Shown here in pieces: positions 9,791 to 20,987 of a stretch of DNA of 64,000 nucleotides. Below the pieces are notes generated by a model, which made no database searches, was not told the DNA's origin, and was given only the letters and a program-made list of their open reading frames with translations. The position numbers and the translations under genes are program-made. The DNA comes from Gnetum montanum (lineage: Eukaryota > Streptophyta > Gnetopsida > Gnetales > Gnetaceae). The stretch is from assembly GCA_015680685.1 (NCBI GenBank), contig MNCI01001980.1, positions 141,375-205,374 on the forward strand, given 5' to 3'. The stretch's first letter is position 1; each line of letters opens with the position of its first letter.

Positions 9791-11690
9791 TCAGTCATTA
9801 ATAACTCTTTCCATCCTTCTACAAGCAAGTGAGCGAGCATACTACAACCCTTTTTCTACATCAAGTGAGTGAGCACATTGTAGTTCTAGAATAAAGCACT
9901 TTCAATCTACGCAACCTATGCCACTGATGTCACCTTCTACATTTTATCATCTATATTCTATTTGCATTTATGCATTATGTGGTTTTCTCGTCTTCTCAAA
10001 GTTATGTTTGCAAGATGAAGTCCCAAGTGATCATGTAAAGGCACATCTCATCACAGTAGCAAGTCTTCACATTGCTCTGATGTGCATGATTGAACTACCT
10101 AAACCTCTTTAAAGTGCATATCCCTATTATCCCATTATAGCCTACTCACATCTACTCCTATATCCCAAAACCCTTTCATTTCTCACATAGCAAAGATTGC
10201 AAACCTTTTTGACACTCATGTGCTATGACCACATGGCACCTTCTTTAAGTCAAGCTTTAGAGCCCAAGGTGGACATAACATAATTCATCTCATGGGAAGA
10301 CTCTTTTAGCTAATCAAAGCCTAGGTGGATGTAACATAAGTCATCTTGGGGAGGAAACACCTATCGTACAAATGTGTTGTAGTTTCGCCAATAACAAAGC
10401 AAAGCCCATCTAGTGACACGCAACTCACTTGATGGGAAGCACTTCATAGCAAGCATTCAGTAATGTGTAGAGCCTAAAGAAGGTCCATCCTACAAAAAAT
10501 GGATAGAGGAGAAAAGCACGTTGCCAAGAAATCCAACAGTAATGCAGTAATGCAGTCAGCCCAACCTTAAACCTATACCTTGACTCTCTCACAAGCACTT
10601 CGATGAAAGGTCAACATTTTTAAAGGTAAGTCACTCTAGTGCCATGGTCATCATCATCCATGATGTCCTCACATCATAACATCCCATTTGCACCTTATCT
10701 TCCCTTTTATCCATAGCACATCACCTACACCTTTTACTCTCACTTCTCACCTACCATCTAGCATACCACTATCCACAACACTCTTGAGCATGATGTAGTG
10801 ACATCCAATCACACACTAAAGAGTGATGTTGGTGCCAAGTCTGATATGGTGTTTTGCTATTCTTTTTTGATGTCTCTTGGGCCACTCCTCCAAATGTCAA
10901 TAAAGAGGGAATAATGAAACACCTCCAAATCTAGACTACAGTGTCTTAGCTATAAATTTTGGCAAAGTGTGGGAACTATGCTCAACCCCTCTGTAGAGCA
11001 TAGAGAGCATAGTCTCCTAGAGTGTAATTAGCAGAAGGCTAATTTTGCAATTTTTTCCAAGTCCCAGGTCTACACTTGCCCCTGGCCCAAAGAGTAGTCA
11101 CCTATTAAAAGAGTGTAGTTAGCAAGGATAATCTCCAGCGGCCTCTACAGTGTAGCAACAATGCTTAGCTTAGCTCCCCAAAGTAGTCAACTCACTTTTG
11201 GCAAGCATAGTTAGCCAAATACTTATTTTTTGTATCTCCTTTTATCCCAATATTGTAACTATGCTTAACCCCATGCAAGAGCATGAAGAGTGTAGTCTCA
11301 TATAGTCTCTGAGTTTCATTTTTTAGGTACCTCATAATCCTCTTGGTGCACACACATGTAGCTGGCAACATAGTCATAGTCTCGTAGAGTACTGTAGAGT
11401 CTGGTAGAGCATAGCAAAGTGCAACACCATTGACACCATTAGCTTCATAGGCACACCACATGAACAGTAACTACACTAAGCATAGTCCCAACCATTCCAT
11501 CCACCACATGGTAGCCATCCCACATTTTCTACTAATCCTAAACCTATAAATACCTGTGTCTTCAATGTTTGTAAGAAGAAGAAAAAAGGGGAAGAAAAAT
11601 ATTTCAAAAAGTAGTTGGTAAATTTAGTGAATCAAGTGCATATTGGTGAACTAGCAAATAGGAAAGGTTACAGATCACTACAGACCCCCG
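9791..11690. other. No gene; probable 3' UTR and LTR remains between two opposed Tat elements
   Basis: No domain was recognised on either strand. A polypurine-like stretch (aaagagggaataatga) lies at about 10900. A direct repeat of about 55 bp, starting gggaactatgctcaacccc / ttgtaactatgcttaacccc, lies near 10972 and 11252 and could be U3 enhancer repeats. TATAAATA at 11545-11552 is followed by a purine-rich leader. These fit a + strand 3' LTR of roughly 10915-11690, but its ends and a partner LTR are not identifiable. Confidence 0.35.
11545..11552 (+). promoter_or_regulatory. TATA-like box in putative LTR
   Basis: CCTATAAATACC context, as in other LTR promoters of this window, followed by gaagaagaaaaaagggg. 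Confidence 0.4.
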
Positions 11691-12121
11691 TACCCCAATA
11701 GAACACCACATCTAGTAGTACACCATGGTAGCCAACCTGGCAAGTGTTATAGGTCTAATGATATCCAACCCCCATCATTGAAATGACCAAGTTATCTGGG
11801 TTGTATGCAATTCAGCTGGTGATACATGTGTCAGGATGCTATATCATTGGCATGTGTCACACCACTTAACCTTTTTCTAGTAGTCATTTTCCATATGGGG
11901 CTAGTAATAGCCCAACTATCTATCTTAGCAGCCATAGCTCTTGGTCCTATGTCCTCCACAAACACTTCATGTACCTTCTCTAGGACTGTTCTAGCTTCGA
12001 TTTTACCTAAGCACTTTAGGCATATGCCATCATAGGATCTTCAACATAATGTGTTATCACCTACGATGACATACTACTTCAATCGCATGCATATGACATC
12101 CTTTTGAGTAGTAGTTAAGCC
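11690..12121 (-). pseudogene. Tat-type pol on minus strand: integrase zinc domain, truncated core
   Basis: Minus-strand sequence downstream of the aRNH is closely similar to plus-strand 8325-8690. It contains the region for the histidine/cysteine zinc domain and the first motif of the core (GLDIIRPIT), and then stops matching near 11700. The remainder of integrase is missing. The frame is broken throughout. Confidence 0.6.
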
Positions 12122-12820
12122 TTATGAGGATTCACCATGCATAAGGTAAAATTTAATATCATACCACTCCTTGAAATGAGTAGTATGAAATATTTCCACA
12201 AAGATATCCTCAGTTTTTTGTGTAATAGGAGTAGCACAGTCCATGGTTAAGGTGGAAAACTTACTAAACACATCTAGCATCACACTAAGGGCTAATGTTG
12301 CAATTGCATCAACTATGGTATTTTCATTTTGAGGTATGTGTTGGATATCAAAATCTATGAATTCTTGTAATAATTTCTTCCCTTGGTCACAGTAAGGTTG
12401 TAAGTGCTTAGCTTTGCATGCATAGACTTTAGTCACATAGTTAACCACGAGTTGTGAATCACCTTTGATCATTAAGTGTGTAATTTCTAGGTCACGAGCT
12501 ACCATCATCCTTTTGATCAAACCTTCATACTCCACTATGTTGTTTATACATGGAAACCTAAAGTGATAGGCAAAGGGATAGATCTTACTAGATGGGAATG
12601 TTAAAATGGCAATGACATTATCCCCATGGGCAGTTGAAGCTCTGTCAAAGTTTAAGACTGCCTCATAACCCTCAGTCACCTGGCTAACTATGTTAATGTG
12701 TTCATTAGGGAATTTAGGATCTATGGTCGCTTGGTCATTGATAGGTGAAACTGTGAGTTGTACAGTTATAGCTTGACCTTTTGTTAAGGATTGAAAGATG
12801 TAATGAAGGTTAAACTCCAT
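12122..12820 (-). CDS. aRNase H domain fragment of Tat-type pol, intact frame
   Basis: The longest intact frame of the middle region (232 residues). Residues about 50-180 are an aRNH: D59 (NFDRAST), E97 (NNIVEYEGL), D121 (KGDSQLVV) and D171 (IVDAIATLA) are all present. The N-terminal 40 residues match the segment that follows the original RNase H in the plus-strand copy (FNLHYIFQSLTKGQA against FDLHYVMQASTKG). The ATG at 12820 is probably an internal methionine of pol and not a true start, since RT/RNase H homology continues upstream on the same strand. It is a surviving frame inside a dead element, and its conservation is likely chance or relative youth and not host use. Confidence 0.75.
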   Translation of the reverse strand: MEFNLHYIFQSLTKGQAITVQLTVSPINDQATIDPKFPNEHINIVSQVTEGYEAVLNFDRASTAHGDNVIAILTFPSSKIYPFAYHFRFPCINNIVEYEGLIKRMMVARDLEITHLMIKGDSQLVVNYVTKVYACKAKHLQPYCDQGKKLLQEFIDFDIQHIPQNENTIVDAIATLALSVMLDVFSKFSTLTMDCATPITQKTEDIFVEIFHTTHFKEWYDIKFYLMHGESS

Positions 12821-14350
12821 GGTTATGGCTTTCCATCAGACTATACAACTACTTTCATAGATGTTGATCATTATAGCTATGAGTATGTTATCCTTGCAAT
12901 CATGTTAACTTGGCTTCTGAAGAGGTAGTATCTCCACTTCTCCAATGAGAATATTAGTGCTAGATAATACTTCTCTACTTTAGTGTATCAGGTCTCATGG
13001 GAAACTAATGTGTGGCTAAGGTAGTATATGGGCATTTTTGCTTCATCATCACGTTTCTAATAGAGTAGAGAGACAATGGATGTATTAGAGATGGCAAGAT
13101 AAATGTAAAATGGTTTACCCTCTTATAGAGGATAGACTATCAATAATTATGTTAATTCTTTCTTAAGGCTTTCAAAGGCCTCTTAGCATTGAGTCGTCCA
13201 CTCATAGTGAACTCCTTTTTTAAGCAAATGTTGCATGGGTTGTAACTTATCTGTAAGCCTAACTATAAACCTATGAATAAACTGTAATCTTCCTTGTAAT
13301 CCCTAAAGCTCTTTAAGGTTGGTAGGCATTACTAATTTGGATATGTCCTTAACCTTATTAGGATTGATGCATATCCTTACTTCAAAGACTAAAAAGCCAA
13401 GCATCTTACTGGTCTTGACACCAAATATGTACTTCTTAGGATTGAGCATAAGCTCATATTTGAGGCATCATTTAAGCACAAGATCTAGGTCATTAGCATG
13501 GTCATGGGCCACTTGGACTTAATAGCTATGTCATTTATGTAATCATTAACCAAACCTAGCATGTAATCATTGAATTTATAGATCATAACTTATTGGTAAA
13601 TCACTTTGTCCTTCTTGAGATTAAAGGGCATCATGGTATAACAAAAGGTACCTCATGGGGTCATAAAGGTCATGCTAAGTTGGTGCTTTAGGTTGATCCT
13701 AATTTGGTTACACCTCAAGAATTCATCCATAAAGGACAATAAGGCATGTCTGACAGTAGTATCAATAAGTTTATCAATACTAGACATAGGAAAGTCATCC
13801 TTGATAGTCACTTTATTTAGGACTTAAAAATCAATGCAAATATAGATACTTCCATTTTTCTGAGGAACTAACACTACATTGGATACCCATTCTATGTAGT
13901 CAACAACCCTAATGAAACTAGCTTTCTAGAGCTTTGATATTTCATCATGAACTGCTAAGGTTAAATCAAGTCTAATTTTTTGTACTTTTTACTTAATTGG
14001 TCTAATGCTAGGATCAAGTATGATGTTATGCTAGACTAGACATGGGCCTAGGCCTAACATATCTTCATATGACCAAGAAAATGCCTTAATGTTGCTTTGT
14101 AAGACCTTGGTAATGCCTTGGGCACATTAAGGTTCCAGTGAGGAACTTAGTTTTAGGATTTTCTCCTCACCACTATTTATTGTGATAGGAACCTCAACTA
14201 GAGAGTCTTCAGTTATGTCTCCTACTTCTAAGTTAAGGGTTTTGACTAGGTTCTTAGGCCATTCTAGAGGTTTCTCCATTGAGGCTATGTGATCTACAAA
14301 ACTATCAAGCTCAAGAGCTAGGCAATTAGGGTTGATACATCATTCGACAT
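12821..14350 (-). pseudogene. Tat-type pol on minus strand: reverse transcriptase and original RNase H
   Basis: Read on the minus strand from about 14250 downward: KAFSWSYEDMLG, then an RT with SFIRVVDYIEWVSNVVLVPQ, KDDFPMSSIDKLID, ALLSFMDEF and KVMPF-type sequence, then RNase H remains to about 12850. Frameshifts and stops are frequent. The order RT, RNase H, aRNH, integrase is the common Tat order and matches the plus-strand copy at 7312-9505. The upstream boundary (gag/protease) is not recognisable. Confidence 0.7.
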
Positions 14351-15060
14351 CATCATGAGGTCCATGTAGATACAAAGGTAAGAAGGTTTACTCCTAGGTA
14401 CTCATACTTTGATCCTACATGTCAACCAACATCATATTAAGTGGCACTTGGATAAAAAGTGAATAAATAATATTAAAATGCTATAAAACACATGCAAGTC
14501 TAATGTGATCAAGGCCATCCAAGGTTATTAATGAGATAAGGACAATTCAGCAAAGTGTAATAAAGGCCAACAAAGGTCAAGTAAAGTTCAAACCAATGGA
14601 AACATAAGAAATAAGGCTACAAATGACTAATAAAGATTATAATTTCACCATTTTTAGGCCTTAGAAGGCCATGATGCTAGTTTAGAGTCTTGGTGGACTA
14701 TGATGCTAGTTTAAGGCCTTTTTAGGCCATGATCATATGGTGTCAAAACAATGGTCAGGGAAGGTCAAAACCCAATATTTGATACCATTTAAAGGCAAAA
14801 AAAAGGTAAATAAAGCTATAACAAGGAAAATAAAGAACACATAAGGCTATATAAAGCCCATAGAAGGTCAACAAGATCAACAAGGCAACACAAGTCCAAA
14901 AACAAGTTAAAACATTATGTAATAAGGCAAAAATCAAGAAAACTAGTTATATAAGGTAAAATCTGGCTAATATAGGTAAAAACTAATTAGGATTTGCTAG
15001 TTTTAAACCTTAGTGGGCCGTGTTTCGAGGCTACAAGGCTATTAGGTAACTTCAAGCATC
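14351..15060. other. No gene; contains an inverted 3'-UTR repeat fragment at 14640-14750
   Basis: AT-rich, with many short agg/aagg repeats. Between 14640 and 14750 the reverse complement matches the minisatellite at 9545-9790 (core taaactagcatca...agtccac), in two units. The 60-residue frame at 14755-14937 (-) shows no family features. Confidence 0.5.
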
Positions 15061-15772
15061 AATCAAGGTTTTTTGGACTGAAAATCAAGTGTTTTGAAGC
15101 TTCCACACTAAGCTCAATGTGGAAATAGGGACCCTCAATGTGGAAATCAAAGAAAATAGGTTTTGGGATGCTTAGAGGTCCAAAATTGAGGTTCTAGGCC
15201 CTTCCTAAGGTAGTGGAAGGTTAGATCCATCCAAATTGAACACTTAAGAGGTCTATAAAGGCCAATAAGTAGGTTTTGGGGCCTTCCCTCCCTCCGTTCT
15301 CCTTCCCACACCCCCCACCCCCCCTCTATTTCCATGTTAGCTAGCACAGAAGAAAGTAGGCATAGTGTGGAAAACCACAATTCATGCCAAATTAAGGTCA
15401 AACATGATCAAACAAGTAGCTATGACCCATACATAGAGGTTGTGCATCCTCTAGCTTTATTTTAAGGCAATTTGAGTTGATTTTGTGTGTCAAAACATGT
15501 AGAAATGGATTTCCCCCATTTTTCCATACTAATAATAGTACCCTTAGCATGGAAAAATAGGGGGAAACTTGTTTTATGAATTTAGAGTGATTTATGAGTA
15601 CTTTGACTAGGTTTCTAGGCCCCTAGGGCTATAGACTTCGATTCTACAAGTTTCTAGCTAATTTTGAACTTGTTTGAAGGCTATTTAAGGGCACTTAAGG
15701 TCTTCCCCCCTATTTCAATGCTAGGTGAGTTACTGTAGCATGGAAGAATAGGGGGAATGGATTTTTGAGGTT

Positions 15773-15896
15773 GAAATGAAGTTAAATAAGTAAAATCTTG
15801 AGGCTATGAGGTCCTAGGCTTCTTTGGCATAGANCATGAAATGAGGTTAGATAAGCAAAATCTTGAGGCTATGAGATCCTAGGCTTCTTCAGTGTA
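15773..15896. repeat. 57-64-bp local duplication with an ambiguous base (N at 15834)
   Basis: The segment with gaaatgaagttaaataag and cttgaggctatgaggtccta at 15773-15833 is repeated at 15838-15896 with a few changes. The only N of the window, at 15834, lies exactly between the copies, so it may be a sequencing or assembly join. Confidence 0.8.
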
Positions 15897-16262
15897 GATC
15901 TTTGGCTTCTGGGAGTATCATCTTACCATGAAAAGTGGAAAAGTATCTTTTCCCCCTTATTTCCATGCTTGGGAAGTTACTCTAGCATGGAAGAAGCAAT
16001 AATCCTATATCTATGCCAATTCAGGTCACAATCAACCATGCATGTTACCTTCTGCAATTGCCAAGGCCAAGGACTATGGATCCATGTCAAAATTTAGTAG
16101 TTTTGAGAATCCCTAAGTGGTTTTTTATCTTCTCCCCTTTTTTCAAGCTAGAGATGAAAATCTTAGGGTGGAAAAATAGGGGCAACTATCTTTTGGCCAT
16201 CTAAGATCAGTTTTGTAAGCTTTGAGGGCTCTAATGGTTGCTACCAAGGTTCTAGAGTGCAT

Positions 16263-16568
16263 GAAACACATGCATACTTATATTAACAGGAATGCTTTCA
16301 GACGAGCACAGTGCATCAGTCTGAGTAATCTCTGTTACAAACTAGAGCAGGAATGCTTGTAAAAGGAGCACAGCACATCACTTTTACGATATCTCTGCTA
16401 TGACTCTTTACTATATATCAGGAATGCTTTACAAGCAGAGATATCGTAAAGTATGCGCTGTGCTCCTTTTACAAGCATTCCTACTCTAGTTTGTAACAGA
16501 GATTACTCAGACTGATGCGCTGTGCTCGTCTAAAAGCATTCCTATTAATATAAGTATGCATGTGTTTC
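16263..16568. mobile_element. Foldback (long inverted repeat) element, 306 bp
   Basis: The left arm (16263-16399) and right arm (16434-16568) are reverse complements over about 137 bases with about six differences, most of them C/T transitions. The loop is 34 bases. It interrupts a unit of the 185-bp array: the left flank matches the equivalent place near 16960-16975 in another unit. The arms contain repeated modules: the 10-mer aggaatgctt at 16288, 16349 and 16420 (+) and at 16473 and 16534 (-), and a 15-mer gagcacagygcatca at 16304, 16366 and, inverted, near 16452 and 16513. No protein is coded. It looks like a non-autonomous foldback/MITE-type element; a clear target duplication was not identified. 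Confidence 0.85.
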
Positions 16569-18560
16569 TTTGTGCTTAAGTATTGTGCTGTCCTTTTTCC
16601 ATGTCATTTTGAGTTGTTTAGAAGCTCCAAATAAGTCACCCCTTGCATTTCCATGCTAGGGATACTATCCTCACCATGGAGAAAGAGATCCCTAGCATGG
16701 AATAATCATGCATCTTAGATCTAGGCCAATTTTAACCTCAATCAACTGTGCATGTCAGTCTTCAGGGCTACCAGGTTTGAGGACTAGGGTTTCATGTTAA
16801 TTTCTGGTAATTTTGGGTATTTCTGAGCATTTTTTGGCTTTTCCCATTTTTCCACATTGGGACAAGGATTCTTAGTATGGAAAGCTAAGGGGAATCACTT
16901 TTTACCATTTTAACATCAATTTCCTGAATTTTAAAGGCTCTAGAGAATGCCAGTAGGGTCCTAGAGTGCATGCAAGTATAATTAATGTTGTTTTGAGGTA
17001 TTTATGAATTCTAAATGAATCTCCTCTTAATTTCCATGCTAAGTAGCATGGAGGGAGGGATCCCTAGTGTGGAAACACCATGAAACTCAAATCTAGCCTA
17101 GTTTTAACATCAATAGACCATGCATATGTGCTTCTAAGGCTCCTAGGGTCGAAGACTAGGGTTTGGAGTCAAAATTGGTCAATTTATAGGTATTTTAGGT
17201 GGTTTTAAAGCTTCCCCCTCTTTACCCATGCTAAGGATGGTATGCCCAATGTGAAAAATTAGGGGGAAAATTTTTTCACCTTTTTGCATCATTTTTGACC
17301 ATGCATGTATGTCCTTCAGTTTGCTAGTCATGATTACCAATGCTTGGAGCTAAAATTTTCTTATGTTAAAGGTTGATGAATGGTTTTTAGTGTTTTTCCC
17401 ATTTTTCCATGTTGGGTCTTTCATGCTCAATCTGGAAAATTGGGGGGAAAGCTTTTTGGCCATTTTTTATCACTTTCGATCATGCATGAAAGCTTTTATG
17501 GTTTCTAGTGTTGACTGCTAACATATAATGTTAAATTTTGGTTGTTTCAAGGGTCATTAGGTAATTTTTAGGCTTCTTAACATTTTTCCATGCTAGGGCT
17601 CTCATGCTTAGCATGGAAGATTTTGGGGAAGGGCTTTTTAGCTTTTTATGGTCAATCTATCTATGCATGAGTGTCCATATAATTGTTAATGTTGGCCATC
17701 AGTACATAAGGTCAAGATCTAGTCATTTTGAAGGATGTGAGGGGGATTCTAACTTTTCCCCCTTCCATCCATGCTAAGGTTTGGAGGCTTAATGTAGAAG
17801 AGTCTCCCTCAACTAAAAAAGTTAGACCTACACTAAATCAATAATCGATCAACCATGCATGTCAACCTCCAGGGTTGCTGGTGTCAATGGTCAATTTTGG
17901 GTGTTAAGATCTAATAGTTTGGAGGCTTCTAAGTATCTCATGTAATCTCCCCCATTTTCTCCACACTAGGCTTGGTGGCCCTAGCATGGATGAGAAGGGG
18001 ATGGTATTTTTATTCCATATTTGACCACTTTTGGCACTTTCGAAAGCTCCAAAGGGTTCCGATAGGATCTAGGGATCATCAAGCATTAAGAAATGATCAT
18101 AAGGCAATTGATTTAGGTCATTTTTAGCTTCCCCCATCTATCCATGCTAAGGGTGAGATATTAAGTATGGAAAATCCTTCCCTAGGATGGAAAACACCAA
18201 ATCCCAAATTTCAACCAATTTTGACTAGGTTTTGTGGGGTTTCAAGGTTGTTGGAGATGCTTGGAGAGGTTCTAGGTCATATGGGATCCATTTTGGGGTC
18301 AAAGTTATGCTAGATGAATTTTGGAAAATAAGAGTACATGTTACCCCTTTATTCCACACTAGGCACTATTGCCTTAGTGTGGAAACCCATGGTGTTTAGC
18401 TTTATTCATGTCTCACCCATTTTTGAAAACCTAAGGTTGAAAAAGGTAGGTTTGGATTACCAAAAATAGAAAAATATTTAGAATTCTAATGATTTTACAA
18501 AATATGAGGCATTTTTCCACTCTAGGTATGGTATTCCCAATGTGGATGCTTGGGGGTTAA

Positions 18561-20290
18561 GGTTGCCATAAGGTTTAAAGTGTCAAATTAGAAAAAAGCT
18601 CAGCATTGATGCAATTTTTGGTAAAGAGAGAAGGCACAAGGTGGGGCCCATAATCCTAAAATTTAAAACTTTGAAAAGTGAAGTTGTTTCCCATGCAAAA
18701 CCAACATGAACTAGACTTTCCCCACTTTGCACTTTAGTGCACTTGGAGTTATGGTGCACTAAATTAGCAGCTAGGGTTTCAAGCTATGTGTTTAGGTTTT
18801 AGATGAATTTTATATGTTAAATTTTGCAAGTTTTGATCACAACTATTATTCTACAATAATAGCACATTGGTGGAGAACTCTAGCATAGGTTCTTGTGGTA
18901 GCAGCAACCAATTTTCAATGTGGAAGCCTCCCATCTTCCTCACAGTTAGCATTGATCTTCCATCCTTCTCAATTTTTGTTCATTCCTAGCGTTGAGCCTA
19001 TCATGGTGCCAAAGAAATGAGGGGGAAAGTGCAGAAACCCTATGATCCAAAAGGTGGATAAATTTTCCCAAGAGCTAGAAGAAGTACCTAGGCCCATCTC
19101 CATCTAGGCTTCTTCTATTGCTACTCCAATGTAGGTAGTTCTACCTATTTTTGCCTTTGTCTTCTATGGTTTTTCTAGTTTTGTTTCCCATGTGTTGGAG
19201 CCATTTTTTCCAGATCTACTCTAGTGGAAGGATTAAAATGAAATTTTGATGAAATATCACCTCCTATTTTGGCCATTTCTACATGAATCCATGGTCGTTT
19301 CATTGCTTTAGCTTTTGTAAATTTGATTTTGAAAACAGCGCTTACTGTTCCATGCTTTTTTCCAAAATTTTGGGGTGTGGCTATCTTTTCAAATATAGGC
19401 CTTAGGATTTGTTAAAATTAAATTTCAAAAAAATCCTACCCCATTATTTTGGTGTAAATTTTAATGGTTTTCAATGGTTTTAGCTATTTTGATTGTTTTC
19501 ATGGCTATATGAAATCTACGTTTTGAGGTTTTTGATGTTTTGGCATGAAAAAGAAAGCAATGATGTGTATTTTTTCTTTGGATAATGGCTTCAAATTTGT
19601 GAAATTTAATGTTATTTATTCATAGCCCTTTCTTTGAGCTTTCTAATGGATGTTATCTCATTTAATTTGGACTCATAATGATGAAGTTATGGCTATTTTC
19701 CTAACATTGTGCAGTTAGGTTGTTTGTACTGCTTTTGCAATTTCATGAAAATTTGTAAATTTTTATAAGGAAATGACAAAGGTTTTAAAAATTTAGATTA
19801 CACTTAGCTTAGATGTCATCTTGATCCTCTAGGTGGGATCCTGAACTAGCATTTTTAGTCACTTCACTATCTTCATTTGCACTCAGCAACTGTGCTACTA
19901 AGTGCATGTAAAATTTAGATAATTTGATGTGGTCATATCATAAAGGAATATATCCCTTCCCATCTTTATAGGTCAACTCATAGTGACACTTAGAGTTGAA
20001 ATTCTTGCATGGGATGCATAAATTAGCTTGAATTTATGCACATATAAAGTTGTAGTATTATTTGTCAATGTTTATATGCACTGGAATAAATCCTAACTAC
20101 TTGAGGAATTTCCTACTCTCCAATATAGCTAGGTTTTTAAGGTCATATATGTGAGCAAATTCTTGATTCAAGGTCATGAAAATGATGTTGTGTGGTAGAA
20201 TGGTAAAGGAAAGAGGCATAAAACATGATAGACCAATTAATTGATTAAGGTGATAAAGGCTTCTATGATTTTTAATGTTTTACACAAGAT
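18561..20290. other. No gene recognised
   Basis: AT-rich DNA in which no frame of family character was found on either strand. A short palindromic stretch lies at 18733-18766 (agtgcac...gtgcact). A stop-interrupted frame begins near 19000 (MVPKK) with no recognisable domain. Confidence 0.5.
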
Positions 20291-20330
20291 ACAAATTTTC
20301 AATGTGTAAGACTCACAATATGTGGGACTT

Positions 20331-20672
20331 ATAGCATGAGAGGCTATAGCTTGTAGAACTATAGCGATGAAAGTTACAACCTATACCTTATGGAGGTATA
20401 GCCTATGAAGCTACAACTTATGGAGCTATAGTGTATAAAGGTTGCAGTCTACAACTTGTGGAGCTATAGCCTACACCTTATGGAGTTGTAGCCTATGAAG
20501 TTACAACCTATGAAGAGTTGTAGTCTATAAAGATACATTCTAAAAAGGATGTAGCCTATGAAGATACAACCTATGAAGGATGTAGCATATGAAGCTACAA
20601 CTTATGGAGCTATAACATATGAAATGTTTATAGCTTATGAAGCCACAACTTATGGTGCTATAGTGTGTGAAA
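20331..20672. repeat. Minisatellite of ~31-bp units
   Basis: About ten degenerate units around the core cctatgaagctacaacttat followed by ggagctatag. Copies begin near 20402, 20447, 20491, 20523, 20554, 20585 and 20631. Unit length varies between 30 and 47 bp. Confidence 0.8.
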
Positions 20673-20899
20673 GGGATAGGTTTTAAATATACTACAACTG
20701 CAAAAATAAAAATTTTTGTTGAAATATTAATTTAAGTTTTCTAGCATATATGAACAAAAAAAATGTAAATAAGTTATAGTGTATAAAAGGAAAAGGCCAA
20801 AAGCTGCAAATAGCAAATAGCCAAAACAAAGATCGCAATGTAAAGTATAACTACCAAGGTAGTATAGGGGTTTGTGATAGCACTGTGTTATGTACTGGG

Positions 20900-20987
20900 A
20901 GAAATTAATTTTAGGAACTTAAAATTTTTTATAAGATTTTAAATTTTTTAGGATCTTAAAATTTTTTTAGGAACTTAAAATCTTTCA
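20900..20987. repeat. Short AT-rich tandem repeat (aggaacttaaaattttt type)
   Basis: Three to four units of 21-28 bp with the pattern taggaacttaaaatttttt. The repeat ends where homology to the Athila-like element (57890 onward) begins. Confidence 0.65.

Larger units (their letters stand above)
15060..18560. repeat. Degenerate tandem array, ~185-bp period, with a palindrome in each unit
   Basis: A marker of the type ttccatgcta...tagcatggaa recurs at about 15325, 15505, 15700, 15945, 16125, 16640, 16838, 17020, 17210, 17395, 17575, 17755, 17945, 18130, 18340 and 18515. Spacings are about 175-210 bp once the 306-bp foldback and a 57-bp duplication are subtracted. A second marker, accatgcatg, recurs in phase (16030, 16737, 17103, 17285, 17473, 17655, 17845). 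In each unit a C-rich arm ending in ccatgcta pairs with a later arm beginning tagcatgg and ending in gggg; the best preserved pair is 15511-15531 with 15545-15566. No coding frame runs through it. Confidence 0.8.

Noticed and set aside
10915-11690. Firm call of a 3' LTR for the Tat element ending at 9505
   Set aside because: Polypurine stretch, TATA and internal repeats are suggestive, but no TG...CA pair, partner LTR or target duplication was found.
15060-18560. CRISPR-like array
   Set aside because: Units are about 185 bp and degenerate throughout, with no short constant repeat and unique spacers; plant DNA.
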